Assembly: GCF_032854445.1 (NCBI RefSeq)
Contig: NC_088301.1
Span: 8,428,281-8,492,280, forward strand
From: Liolophura sinensis
Taxonomy: Eukaryota > Mollusca > Polyplacophora > Chitonida > Chitonidae
DNA: 64,000 nucleotides
Reading direction: 5' to 3'
The translations under genes were made by a program, and so were the position numbers. Under the pieces are notes generated by a model that searched no databases, had not been told where the DNA came from, and worked only from the letters and a program-made list of their open reading frames with translations. Below, piece after piece: positions 36,254 through 47,078 of this stretch (position 1 is the first letter of the stretch; each line of letters starts with the position of its first letter).

Positions 36254-36293
36254 GGCAATATATTTCCACATAATTAGGGAATTCATTATTGCC
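36254..36293 (-). other. Hairpin just after the deiodinase stop codon
   Basis: GGCAATA at 36293-36287 pairs perfectly with TATTGCC at 36260-36254. Inside, ATGA follows the 5' arm and ATTCC pairs with GGAAAT. It has a SECIS-like ATGA on the 5' side but no TGA opposite it, and helix 2 is only about 5 pairs. It is therefore not a canonical SECIS. It starts within 10 bases of the TAA. Confidence 0.5.
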
Positions 36294-36299
36294 GTGGTG

Positions 36300-37055
36300 T
36301 TACGCTTCATCCACGTGCTTTTGAAGCCAATCTTTTAAATTTGGAATGGAATAATATTCCGGGCCGCCACGCTGGTTGTGGACGATCCGGCCATTTTGGA
36401 TGACGCATAACTTCTCTGGCAGGGCCCCATAAGCAGCTGCAGCCTCGTTCTGAAAACCATCTACGAACACAGGACAAATGAGTGTTTGATCTGTTAGTAA
36501 CCTTGCAGCCTTTAAACGGTCTTGTAGACCCTTGTGTTGTTCTATTGTTAGACTCCTTTCCCCTAAATACCATTCGTCGACGGCATGTGCTTCTTTAACA
36601 TAGATAACTAAGAAATCAACAGAATGGCTATAACGAGCGACAAGCTCGTTGAACTGCGAAAGTTTCGCCATGAACGGAGGTCAGGTACAGCTTCCAAAGT
36701 TTACCACAAGAGGGCGTGTCTCGATTTGAAAATCCAAAATCCGCCGTTTTGTTTTTCCGTCTAGAGATATTAATTCCGGATTGCTTGCCACACCAAACAA
36801 CTCTGCCTTTGATAGAGCATTGTTAATATTTTGCTCCCAGGCTGCTTTTAGAAATCTAAAATTCAGTACAGACTGAGCAAAATCGTTTCCTGTCACAGGT
36901 GTTCCTTCCAGCACGACTTCGGCGATAGCCTCGATGTGTGATCGAATCGCCGGTATAAATTTTCCAATGGCTGCCAATGCACATAATACAATTATACGAA
37001 GTGTAGCTTTAGCACATCTCCAAAACCTCACAAGGGGCTTGTAAAACGTGGCCAT
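36300..37055 (-). CDS. Iodothyronine deiodinase (selenoprotein)
   Basis: Thioredoxin-fold selenoenzyme that removes iodine from thyroid hormones, anchored by an N-terminal membrane segment. The 251-residue frame starts at ATG 37055 (MATFYKPLVRFWRC), with a hydrophobic helix at about residues 16-35 (ATLRIIVLCALAAIGKFIPA). Active site: RPLVVNFGSCT, in-frame TGA, PPFMAKL. Further hallmarks are DFLVIYVKEAHAVDEW with the conserved His, the HKGLQDRLKAARLL helix, NEAAAAYGALPEKLCVIQNG, and a C-terminal YYSIPNLKDWLQKH. Length fits the family (about 250-280). An upstream ATG (37085) adds ten residues, but TTCTTTTTCAG/CA before ATG 37055 is a good splice acceptor, so I prefer 37055. The coding region is in one exon, as in vertebrate type 3, though the isotype cannot be decided. 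TAA stop at 36302-36300. No A-run errors are visible. Read without selenocysteine insertion, it splits into two false ORFs. Confidence 0.96.
36681..36683 (-). other. Selenocysteine codon (in-frame TGA)
   Basis: TGA sits between the codons of GSCT and PPFM, exactly where deiodinases carry selenocysteine. The conserved frame continues for 127 codons after it, so this is recoding rather than a stop. Confidence 0.96.
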
Positions 37056-37072
37056 TGCTGAAAAAGAATAAA
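37056..37072 (-). other. Splice acceptor before the deiodinase coding exon
   Basis: On the minus strand a TTTATTCTTTTTCAG tract ends at 37058, two bases before ATG. A non-coding 5' exon would lie at higher coordinates; I could not identify it. Confidence 0.6.
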
Positions 37073-37194
37073 GGGAAATCAACATATCGGATCAATCTGG
37101 ACAATATACCAGAACCAATCACTGTATAATAAAGGTGAAATATAAACAAAAGATATGCTTGCCTCTTCGGCCAAATGTGCGGATGGTCCTTGGG

Positions 37195-37385
37195 TTAACA
37201 ATTTTGGACCATTGACTTCATTGCATACTTTGGCCTAATTTTGCTTAAGCCGTGGTGCCAGTGGGCGTATAATTTGTTACTATTCACAAATAGTTGTGGA
37301 AAAAATTCCCAGCTGAGGTAAACTGGCCTTTTCACCGTTGGTTAACAATCACACTGTCGTTGCTGATCTTGCTATCATAAGCCAT
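37195..37385 (+). repeat. Dispersed repeat R1 (partial)
   Basis: GGACCATTGACTTCATTGCAT, TTTTGCTTAAGCCGTGGTGCC, GTGGGCGTATAATTTG, AGCTGAGGTAAACTGGCC and ACTGTCGTTGCTGATC follow R1 order. It lies just upstream of the deiodinase coding exon. Confidence 0.75.
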
Positions 37386-37435
37386 CTCAAAAGCACATGT
37401 ACCAGAGCTGACACAAATGAGAGTGAGGATGGCCA

Positions 37436-37507
37436 ATCACTGTTGGGCGTCCACTACCAACGCCTGTTGGGCGTCCACTACTAACACTGTTGGCTGCCTA
37501 CTACTAA
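37436..37507 (+). repeat. Short tandem repeat, about 25 bp, 3 units
   Basis: CTGTTGGGCGTCCACTACnA occurs twice, followed by a shortened CTGTTGGCTGCCTACTACTA. Non-coding. Confidence 0.85.
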
Positions 37508-37936
37508 CTTCTACAAGTGCCAAGCTACTGTGCCAAATAAACGCCAAGTGTGATGTTAATATATGTTACCAGTGGTAGACCTTAAAAGGGCGTTCTGGGT
37601 CAACAATCGTAAGAACCAGTTCCAAAAACAACTTAAAGACTTGTCATAGGGATATGTAAAGGCCTAATGGTTAGAGCTTCCACCTCGAAGTGGATCAAAT
37701 CCGAGTTGGGTCACAGCTAAGTTAAAACGATACGTGTTGCTGCTTCGCTTGGCGCTCAGCACTTAGAGGTTAGAGCAAGCGTAAATATAATGTGAACATA
37801 TGTCATTATAATGTGACATGGTGGGTGTCATGTCTGGTGTCTGGTCACAAGATGACAGAGTAGGCCATATATATGTACACACCTAATGATTCCTTGCCGC
37901 CAAATGACTTAAAAATTGCTGTTCGACATAAAACCA
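37508..37936. other. Spacer with an R2 trace
   Basis: AAAGGGCGTTCTGGGTCAACAATCG and GTTCCAAAAACAACTTAAAG near 37585-37640 resemble R2. No gene recognised. Confidence 0.4.
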
Positions 37937-38122
37937 CAAGCATGCATCCAAGCATACATCCATGCATACATACATGCACACATACATTACCTACATACAT
38001 ACATTACATTACATTACATTACATTACATTACATTCCATTCATACATACATACATACATACATACATACAGACATACAGACACACACACATATATACATA
38101 CATACATACATACATACATACA
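37937..38122 (+). repeat. CATA/ATTAC microsatellite cluster
   Basis: A CATGCATC/CATACATA-rich stretch, then about eight ATTAC units (about 38000-38036), then (CATA)n with CAGA interruptions up to 38122. The overlapping ORFs rich in His, Thr, Tyr and Ile are artefacts. Confidence 0.97.
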
Positions 38123-39119
38123 AGGTCACATTGGCAGTGTTTCAGCCAGACCGTGGCGGGAACATGTCACACCTGTGTACAGAACCAGGAAAAGTTATCT
38201 GTCGATCTCAGAAACACAATATCCAAAATCCGAACAAATACCAGACAGGCACGAAAAAAATTAAGTTTAAATTGGAATATCACATGAACTATAGTTCTTA
38301 TACAATATTCATGTATGTTTAAAATATATTTTATATATTTAACTATAGCATCCCCAGAAACGCTGTCAAATGAAGTCAATTGAAGTAAAATATTAAAATA
38401 AATTAAAAGAGTCACCTGACAAACGGAACACCAATGGATGCAAACGTCTCATAAATCTCATATTCTGCTTCAAAAATACGGCCCCACGCGGGAGAGCCTT
38501 CTGTTAGTCGCCTTTTTGGCTAAGAGTGCGTAGAGGGCTGTGATCATATGTATTTTCCTTTCGCTGGGCCATATGACCTCAGTAGTGAAGTCACCTTGTT
38601 GTCTAACGCAAACGACGCGGTCTATACAATAAAACCAGAGGTATTCCCACGGTATAAACCTAACTATGTCAAACATATCGTACAATCTGAGGTGGCTGAA
38701 GGGTACTGGCACACTGTCCGTCTCTACGTGGGCTATCCCAATACTAACATCTGTAATATTCAAATCTACCCAAGGCTTCTGTTAAATAGAAAATGGTACA
38801 AACCAACACCATCTGCCAGTGAGACCAAGCAAGGTTAATACCTTCTAATCAGTTCGATTTTAACATTTTAGTACACTATTCGATTGGTTTAGAAATATAA
38901 GCTAAACTTGCCTTGTAAGACGGATATTTTATAACGTTGTTGTTGGAGTCACTAGATAAATCCTTCTCAGATGCCCAGCATAAATCCTTCCTTATGCATG
39001 CTACCATTTAGTGTACTGAGTCAGTTAGCCTACTCTGAACCTACAGACGTGCTTACACAGTCCAGGTCAGAGGACAAGAATTGGGACAGCCAACGTGACA
39101 TGTAAGCGCGTGAACTTAA
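38123..39119. other. Spacer with a weak unrecognised ORF (38548-38838)
   Basis: The 96-codon plus ORF 38548-38838 (MYFPFAGPYDLSSEV...) contains EGYWHTVRLYVGYPN and ends near a possible donor (AAGCAAG/GTTAAT). I recognise no family and the opposite strand is also open, so it is left uncalled. Confidence 0.4.
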
Positions 39120-39565
39120 GGACACAGGCCCCCATTACAACATCCGTTTTTCGGAATTGTAGTTCTGTGTATTTTAGGGTGTAAAGTCTTTTTTTGCTGC
39201 CAGCCTGCCGTTTTTGGTGTACAGGTGCATGCTTGGTATCAAAATGATGGAAATTGTCTAAGCTTTGGGTAGGTATGAGTTTTAATGACGAAAGTTTGAA
39301 ATTCTGGGCGAGAGGACACAACGAGACAGGTGGTGATGAGGCTGCGAGTGACGTCCCCCTTGGCGTTGCTAGGCACCCCTCCCAGCTGCCGGCATGGAAA
39401 GGTCCAGTATTTGACGATCAACCTATGTCAAGATTTGTATGGCTTCTTTCTCACAGGCTGGGCCAGGTATGCACCAAAGCTTATTGGCCTCGGATGTTTG
39501 GGACTGAGCTACAGCGTTAAACGTTAACATTGTCGCTTATGGAAAACTAATGGGGGTCTGTGGCC
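39120..39565 (+). mobile_element. 446-bp MITE (family M1), copy 1
   Basis: Left end GGACACAGGCCCCCATTA and right end TAATGGGGGTCTGTGGCC form an 18-bp terminal inverted repeat with two mismatches. The interior is nearly identical to copies at 42238 and 43278. No target-site duplication is obvious. ORFs in the interior recur in all copies only because the DNA is alike. Confidence 0.93.
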
Positions 39566-40513
39566 TGATCTGTCCACTTGTGCCAAAACATGTAATATGT
39601 GCTCAGATTTCGCAGCAGCCTTATAATGTTTGGTGGGTACCTCTGCGATGTAGTTTGCATTGACATGGAACTTGATTGAGCAGTTTTTAAGCTTTTTAAT
39701 TCTATATTTTGCCCACATATCCATTTTTTTCAAAAATCGGCTAAAACGCTCTGTGGTTAAGGGTAGTACAGGAGTATAAGAAGACTGGAACAAACACAGA
39801 CAACGTTTCATTGTTCCTGGTTTTTAAAATGTCTCTTTTGGGGCAGACATTTGATAAATAATGCAAAATTTGAGTGCTGCGAGTGAAATTGGAGTATGTG
39901 GCTGATAGATAGGGTGGTGTGATTAAGGATGGTCAATAAGGCCTTGCATCACATATAAGGGCTCAGCCTCACACAGGTGGATAAAAACACATCAGCAGAT
40001 TAATTTACTTGGCTAGAGTAGTAGAGAGGGCCAGTGTGCATTTAATTTACAAACCAAGTCAGGTTCCTCCCATGTGTGCCACCACACACTAGGTAAATGT
40101 GCTTCAAATCATCCTGCAGGTCACAAAACATTAAAAACAGGCATCTCTGCTGCAACACTGCCTGCTGTTTTGGGCATAGACTTGAAGTGGACAAGGTAAA
40201 TTTTCCTCTTTAAACTTAAAAATAGACCACTGTAGGCATGTAGTTGTCATTGCATGTGTATATTCATTCCTCTGACAAGTTACATGTGCACTCACAAATT
40301 ATGTGTGGCGATGGAACAAAAATGATCAATTGCAAGTATCTTGCATACATATAAGTGTGATCTGTTGGAATATTGCCCTTGTGAAAATGAGTCTCTGCCC
40401 CACCAGGTGTCTGTTTCTCCACCAGAACACAGTACGCTGTTCCTGCGACATCTCAAGGAGTATTTGTTGTAGTATCTGGCCCAGTGTGGCATCCACCTCC
40501 TGGGCAAGTGGGA
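39566..40513. other. Spacer, no gene recognised
   Basis: A minus ORF (39524-39811) crosses from here into the M1 end (…SGHRPPLVFHKRQC) and is not recognised. It could be part of a larger relative of M1, but I see no transposase motif. Confidence 0.4.
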
Positions 40514-40795
40514 TTTTTTTTTTTTTTATTTATTTATTTATTTGATTGGTGTTTTACGCCGTACTCAAGAATATTTCACTTATACGACGGCGGCCAGCAT
40601 CATGGTGGGAGGAAACCGGGCAGAGCCCGGGGAAACCCACGACCATCCGCAGGTTGCCTGGCAGACCTTCCCACTTACGGCTGGAGAGGAAGCCAGCATG
40701 AGCTGGACTTGAACTCACAGTGACCACATTGGTGAGAGGCTTCTGGGTCATTACGCTGCGCTAGCGCGCTAACCGGACTGAGCCACGGAGGCCCC
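40514..40795 (-). mobile_element. Full-length SINE, reverse orientation
   Basis: On the minus strand GGGGCCTCCGTGGCTCAGTC, A box, B box region AGTTCAAGTCCAGC, the CTGGCCGCCGTCGTATAAG core and the tail with AATAAATAAATA and A14 are all present. It is flanked by T runs on both sides in plus orientation, so the exact target duplication is hidden. Confidence 0.96.
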
Positions 40796-42237
40796 TTTTT
40801 TTTTTTTTTTTTGTTATGTTTCCAATGTCCTCACACACAAGTTGAGAAAATAGACAGCTACATATGGCTTTCACATCCTAGTTTAATACCTATTGAGCTT
40901 TCTTCTTGGTTTCCCCTCTTTAGATCTTGTCTCCCCAAACATGGCGTCAGTGAATTTTGCCTGGTTTATGCATATATTGAACTGGGGTGTACCTAGGTGA
41001 GTGGGGTCTGCTAGCCGTTCAGCTTCCCTCAAAGGCCTGACCAATCGGATGCAGTCTTCCACTCCCTTGGCTGACCTAGCATCCCCGTCACTGGTCCGGT
41101 ACTACACCATGACACATACCCCTCCAGCTACCCCCCCACCCCAAACCGGGGAAACGTCATTCTCATATATGTACGGACAGTTTGAATGTCCATTCCTCAT
41201 GCCCACCAGGAACACCCAGTGTGGAACCTGATTACGGATGTAATTTCTCACTGATTATTTGAGGATTTCTGTGTTGTTACAGGTAAAAAGTATAGCTTTT
41301 CCCCTCTTCATGGGTCCCTTCAACATGTCTTGGGAGGGTTGCCTTGCTGTCTGAATGACCAATGTGCATGTACTGTGTGGCTTTATTTTTGTAAGTTGCA
41401 AATTCATATTTCTCCCCTCTACTTATCTCTTGTAGATGCCAGTGTGACACCTTGGTGTTTGTTATGTGGGAAAGTACTAATTAAGTCTGAGGCAACAACA
41501 CAGGTGGTGGGATTCTTTTGCACTGTGAGTTGAGGTAAGCCAGCCAACCAATGGCAGCCATGGGGGAGGCGGGTAGTAGGTGTCCTGTTAAAGAGTTTTT
41601 GTCTTGTGAATCATTGTGTAAAAGGGGTACTAGTCATTTCTTTAGCCCTATCCTATATCAATTTGGATGCATATGTTTACTTTGATGGTGATCAAAATGT
41701 ACTTTTCTGGAATTTTGAAAATCTGCTTTGCTACCCACCTGTATCACTTTAAGTCAAATTTTGCACAAAGTTGCTAAAAGGCATGTCCTATATTTTGTAA
41801 GTGAATTGTCAGATAAATTACCTATCTTTTGATATATATTTTGACACTTTTGGCTTTTAAATATTTTCTTAACACTGCTCTAAAAAAGAAAATCTACTTG
41901 AAAATCCATAATTTTCTAAATGTTTGTCATTGAAAAATGTAAAATACTTTGTCATTGGAATTTTTTCAGTTTTCTTGCAGATATACATGCAAGCTTTCCA
42001 AAACATTTGACCTGGTTGAGATATTTTGAACGGTATGTGCACTACAGAGCTTTGAACTTCATGCTTGAGGACGGACAAACAGACACATTTCCAAGATAGG
42101 GGTACCCCAAGTTAAATTCCTCCTACTGAAAAGTTTTTGCTTGTATCAAGCCCTAACTTTATGTGTGAGGTTTAGAGGTAGTAAGAATTATGTGGTGCAA
42201 AAATTATTGATTTTGAAAAAAGTTGGCTGGTGTTATA
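40796..42237. other. Spacer, no gene recognised
   Basis: Plus ORFs at 41001-41231 and 41330-41533 have no motifs and no matching splice pattern that I can defend. Confidence 0.4.
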
Positions 42238-42683
42238 GGACACAGACCCCCATTACAACATCCGTTTTTTCGGAATTGTAGTTCTGTATATTTTAGGGTG
42301 TAAAGTCTTTTTTACTGCCAGCCTGCCGTTTTTGGTGTACATTTGCATGCTTGGTATCAAAATGATGGAAATTGTCTAAGCTTTGGGCAGGTATGAGTTT
42401 TAATGATGAAAGTTTGAAATTCTGGGCGAGAGGACACAACGAAACAGGTGGTGATGAGGCTGTGAGTGACGTCCCCTTGGCGTTGCTAGGCACCCCTCCC
42501 AGCTGCCGGCATGGAAAGGTCCAGATTTTGACGGTCAACCTATGTCAAGATTTTTATGGCTTCTTTCTCACAGGCTGAGCCAGGTATGCACTAAAGTTTA
42601 TTGGCCTCGGAATGTTTGGGACTGAGCTACAGCGCTAAACGTTAACATTGTCGCTTATGGAAAACTAATGGGGGTCTGTGGCC
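42238..42683 (+). mobile_element. 446-bp MITE (family M1), copy 2
   Basis: Left end GGACACAGACCCCCATTA and right end TAATGGGGGTCTGTGGCC. Same orientation and length as copy 1. The bases outside, TTATA and TTATT, are similar but not a perfect duplication. Confidence 0.95.
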
Positions 42684-42731
42684 TTATTGCCCAACTTACA
42701 AGACAATTTATCTCGTACGAGTGTGCGAGAA

Positions 42732-42980
42732 CACTAAAAAAATAATCTGTTACTTTTAACAGAAAGATAGTTGTTTGGGTGATATAAGAGTGTATTCTGT
42801 TCTGATCACAAAATACTGTGCCATATTCAGCATAATATCCTATTAGTTTAATAAGGCATTTACGTTGAATTAGCAAAACATGCGTGCTATATAATCTTTT
42901 ACAATAACAAAATACATTCTGGCATTAGTAAAACAACAGACTTTCTGTTAAATTTAACAGAGTATTTTTTTCTGTCAGTG
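42732..42980 (+). mobile_element. CACT-ended MITE, copy 2 (good terminal repeats)
   Basis: Left end CACTAAAAAAATAATCTG then TTACTTTTAACAGAAAG. The right end read in reverse is CACTGACAGAAAAAAATACT then CTGTTAAATTTAACAGAAAG. This is a terminal inverted repeat of about 38-40 bases with an inner near-palindrome CTGTTAAATTTAACAG. Length 249. CACT termini suggest a CACTA/Chapaev-like origin, which is inference. Confidence 0.85.
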
Positions 42981-43277
42981 TATAATCACCTTATTACGGC
43001 CATGCAAAGGCACTTGTACACGTACATGTATCATCTCCAAAAACTCGACGCACACTAACTCGACAGTCGAGTCGTGCTTTTACGGTAGCTGCTAGACCGG
43101 GCCATGCAAGATATATTCACATTCTAAAATAGGGCTAACCCTACTTACTTCGTTGAGACTACGTCGAGATATCAGTTTTAAGATATATATGATCCGTTTT
43201 GTTTTCACCGGACTTCTTTAGGATCTTTACGAGGTCATCCAACAAGGTCACTCGATCACGTGCAACGGAACAATGTT
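42981..43277. other. Spacer between two transposons
   Basis: About 300 bases with no feature identified. Confidence 0.4.
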
Positions 43278-43722
43278 GGACACAGACCCCCATTACAACA
43301 TCCGTTTTTCGGATTGTAGTTCTGTGTATTTTATGGTGTAAAGTCTTTTTTTGCTGCTAGCCTGCCGTTTTTGGTGTACAGGTGCATGCTTGGTATCAAA
43401 ATGATGGAAATTGTCTAAGCTTTGGGTAGGTATGAGTTTTAATGACGAAAGTTTGAAATTCTGGGCGAGAGGACACAACGAGACAGGTGGTGATGAGGCT
43501 GCGAGTGACGTCCCCTTGGCGTTGCTAGGCACCCCTCCCAGCTGCCGGCATAGAAAGGTCCAGATTTTGACGATCAACCTATGTCAAGATTTTTCTGGCT
43601 TCTTTCTCACAGGCTGGGCCAGGTATGCACCAAAGCTTATTGGCCTCGGAATGTTTGGGACTGAACTACAGCGTTAAACGTTAACATTGTCGCTTATGGA
43701 AAACTAATGGGGGCCTGTGGCC
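43278..43722 (+). mobile_element. 445-bp MITE (family M1), copy 3
   Basis: Ends GGACACAGACCCCCATTA and TAATGGGGGCCTGTGGCC. It is flanked by TGTT at 43274-43277 and TGTT at 43723-43726, a possible 4-bp target-site duplication. It is very close in sequence to copy 1. Confidence 0.95.
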
Positions 43723-43891
43723 TGTTGCCCCTGCATGCTAAGGAGTTCTCGCGAGTACATGTGCCTTTGTAACTATCATTGTTCGCATTCTTGTGCAGTG
43801 TCTGCTTTCACAATTCAAGCTACCGTGCCGATTCACATTATTTATGCCAGATCCATCAAGCTCCTTTGATTTTGTTTGATATAGTGACGCC

Positions 43892-44065
43892 ATGCGTCAT
43901 TCTATCAATGAGCGCTCCAAGAGTTTCTTCTTGCTGAAGCGGGGCTTCCTCTACAAATACAACCTGAACACAGGGATTCATAACGATGAGCTACAATATT
44001 ATCATGCTTCATTCATGGTCCTCACCATATCATCCTTGCCAAGCAACACTAAAGTGACTGAGTAA
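43892..44065 (+). CDS. Unrecognised small ORF or exon, 57 codons
   Basis: MRHSINERSKSFFLLKRGFL continues through YKYNLNTGIHNDELQYYHAS to TAA at 44063. The composition (mixed charged and aromatic residues, no repeats) is more protein-like than neighbouring ORFs. I recognise no family. It could be an exon or a remnant of a transposon gene; TTTGATATAG just before the ATG region could serve as an acceptor. Confidence 0.25.
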   Translation: MRHSINERSKSFFLLKRGFLYKYNLNTGIHNDELQYYHASFMVLTISSLPSNTKVTE

Positions 44066-46239
44066 ACTTAGACACTTCCGCATGCCCAGACACGACCGAC
44101 AAAGTGTTCTCTATCGTGTTTGGGGCCATAGTTTCGATTTGATTCAAAAAGGTTCTTCTAAAACTGTGTAATCCTGGAGATTTTCGATTTATGAAATAAA
44201 AGCGCGAACTTCGAAAACTCTGTCGTTCTTCAATTCAAAGGATACTTGAGGAAATGCTCGAAAGCCTGGTAAAACCGAGAACTTTTGACGGCGCCCTGCA
44301 TGGTCGTAATTTCCTATATGCATAAACTTTCGGTAACTAGATTGTGGATTCCCATGGCAACAACTGTCGATAGACTGCCCAATCACATTGACTCTATTGT
44401 CCAACCAATTGCGAGCCATTTCACAGTGTCGAGTGTCGAGAAAAGTGCAGGTAGAAGTGAGCTCACTTTTTGATACTAATACCTTCACCAGGACATCGCT
44501 GTGTTCGGGTTGCTACAAAGGAACTACTCCCCTCATGCATGACCTCCATGCTCTGATTCAACGAGACGAGAAGGCGAAATACAGGTCAAATTGCAGCAAG
44601 TTCATTGATGGACATCGGGTTTTTAAATATGGAAACATCGGGTTCACTTTTAGACAATCGGTGATGCCGGGTGTTGCTAAACTAGGTTTCTTTTTCGCCT
44701 TTGTCTCTTTCCTTGGAAATGCGAGTCTCGGTGGTTGTCACCCTGAATGAATACACGTCTCCACTAAAACCAATTAAACCAATGACAATTTTACATGCTG
44801 AGGTATTTTGCTCATATTGAGAGTTCATCGATTAACACAAATAAGGTTACTTTTCACTCGGATCAGAAAACCGGGTTCCAGGATAACGAAGCAGTCTTGA
44901 ACTCGTCCGCCATCATATAAATTACCAGCCTGAGTGCTCGGGCATGGGTCTATTCTTTCATTTCTTAAGATAGAATGAGGTTTCCATTTCTGACTGTGAG
45001 TATACAACTCAAATTGAAAAGAAAGCTCCATTATTTCCTTTGAACTTGTCACGGGAAGTGTATATGCGAAGACAAGCACGTATTAAATTGGCATGTTGCT
45101 GGATTCGTGAAGGCAAGCTTGACAGTGCGCAAAGATCTTAAAGAACGTATATCAGAAACTTAATTCGTAAGTCAGTTTCCGCTAACTTCTCGTTATAAAT
45201 CAATAAACATAATGATACAAACATAGCAACATTTATATCCATCTATGTCAAAAAGTCATTAAAAAATCGATTTTTGTTTACAAAACATAGGTATATAAGT
45301 CGTATCCGTGTGTAAATAAGGTGTGATATTCGGATGAAAGAGCTTTAAAAGTGAATTGTAAATATGTTTTGTTTTTTTTTCGATTTTTCTTTGGTAGGAA
45401 AAAGACATTTGAAAATAATTTTTGAATGGTGAGTATTTGAGACTACCTCTTGGTATATATTATCTTGTTTAATAATGTTTTAAATAAGGATGTAACACGT
45501 TTAATATATTTGAGCCAGATTCTGGTCTTCAACTAACAGTGTATTCAACCTGAATTTTGATCATATTTATATTTTTAATATATTCATAAATATTATCATA
45601 ATTTTTGGATCCATTACACGCGTCTGGATATAAACAACAAATTTACATTATTATTGATAACTTAGAACATAAAATTATAAAAAGACTATATATATACCAA
45701 GTGAGGTCCCAATTTTTAAAGACCATATTTGCAAATAACTTTTTACCGTTTTTCATCTGGTATCTGCGTCATTTTAATGTTTTCATCTTTAAGTGTAAAG
45801 TAAACACAACACATGGAGTATATTGAGTCAGATAAACACCCGTTACTTACTCTCCAGGAAAATGCTTCTATTTATTTTTTTTTTAAAGTTTTTCAACTGT
45901 GTAAAATCATTTAAAACATTCGATTCTATGCAATGACTTTTTCTGACAATATCTTTCCATCAGTGACATTACATCAGGGTTTTATCACTTCATACACACA
46001 GAAATTGATATTAGCATTTAAAACACTCATAGAGCCATGAATGTCTTCGCCGAAAGGATCTTGGCTCGGACTATTTCAAGCATAACCATAGATATGACGC
46101 AACCGATGTTCACAGGTTCCCATTCGATGAATCCAATGTTTTGAAAACGCTTTACTCGAAGGGAAATTTCTTGGATAGTTTTTATTGACCTTTCCGACAT
46201 ATACTTCATTTTAGTGGGGTGCATTTTGCCTTTTTTAAA
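44066..46239. other. Spacer, no gene supported
   Basis: Opposing ORFs at 44189-44488 (minus) and 44388-44750 (plus) overlap in a stop-poor stretch and carry no motif. The rest is AT-rich with T runs. Confidence 0.4.
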
Positions 46240-46760
46240 CAAAATACACGAGCACGGCGAAACGTTTTAAACTTTGGACGGTTGAAGGGATTCAAAACAA
46301 AAATGTGTCTGGGTAGACACTTACGTATATTTGATGCCGTTTTATAAAATGCCCGTTGCCATATCCCATGCATGCAGCAAGTCTGTCATAAACAACCCTT
46401 AGCAAATAGCATTAAGTGTATTCCAGAGAACCCCTTAGCAGTTACTGTGTCACTCATGAGTTAGATATTCACAGACGGTCGCATCCTTTTAGTGAGACAT
46501 ATAAATTGAATGATGTGAAGCACGCGTGTGCATTCCTACACATCCGTCCTTATACATATTGCAAATATGTTATGGATAGACATGGTCAATAAATTTACAA
46601 TTGCTGAAATATAATTATGCGCCCATGCATTCATGTGAAAACATGTACAAGCAAATCTCTTAGTAGATTTGACATTCTGATACCCAACTTAGTTTCAAAA
46701 GAAGAAATCAGAACCAGCCATTGAACGGAGGCTTATAACGTCTGACCTCTGACACGGAAT
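46240..46760 (+). repeat. Dispersed repeat R4, copy 3
   Basis: GCGAAACGTTTTAAACTTTGG, CATATCCCATGCATG, AGCAAGTCTGTCATAAACAACCC, AAGTGTATTCCAGAGAACC, TTCACAGACGG, AGACATGGTCAATAA and ATTCATGTGAAAACA match the R4 copies near the deiodinase. The AGGTCATGACCT palindrome is absent here. Confidence 0.7.
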
Positions 46761-46969
46761 TCTCATCATATTAACCATATTATCATGATTATATGACAAA
46801 TTTCACCAATACACCTTTCTCTGTATTTAGTTTAAAATGTATCAGATTGAGTTCATTTAATACTCTCTTTTGTAAAGCTTGCCATATCTCAGGCATGGAA
46901 ACTTAAGATTACATTAAGACTTATAAGTAAAATTCTATATTTACCTGTATGTATAACTGGACTTTGCAT

Positions 46970-47078
46970 ATTTATTTGATTGGTGTTTTATGCTGTACTC
47001 AAGAATATTTTACTTATACGACGGCGGCCAGCATTATGGTGGGTGGAAATCGGGCAGAGCCTGGGGGAAACCCAAGAC
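46970..47078 (-). mobile_element. SINE 3' fragment, reverse orientation
   Basis: Only the last third is present: TTTATTTGATTGGTGTTTTA, ACTCAAGAATATTTTACTTA, ACGGCGGCCAGCATTATGG and GGGCAGAGCCTGG, then it stops. 5'-truncated copy. Confidence 0.92.

Noticed and set aside
37873-38322. 149-codon His/Thr/Tyr-rich ORF
   Set aside because: Product of the CATA and ATTAC microsatellites.
39254-43677. Three similar 68-88 codon ORFs (MSKLWVGMSFNDESLKF...) as a gene family
   Set aside because: They are the same place inside the three M1 MITE copies; similarity is at DNA level, different frames are equally alike, and copies differ by frame-changing bases.
44189-44750. Overlapping opposite ORFs of 99 and 120 codons
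   Set aside because: Both strands are open over the same stretch and neither has a recognisable motif or splice support.
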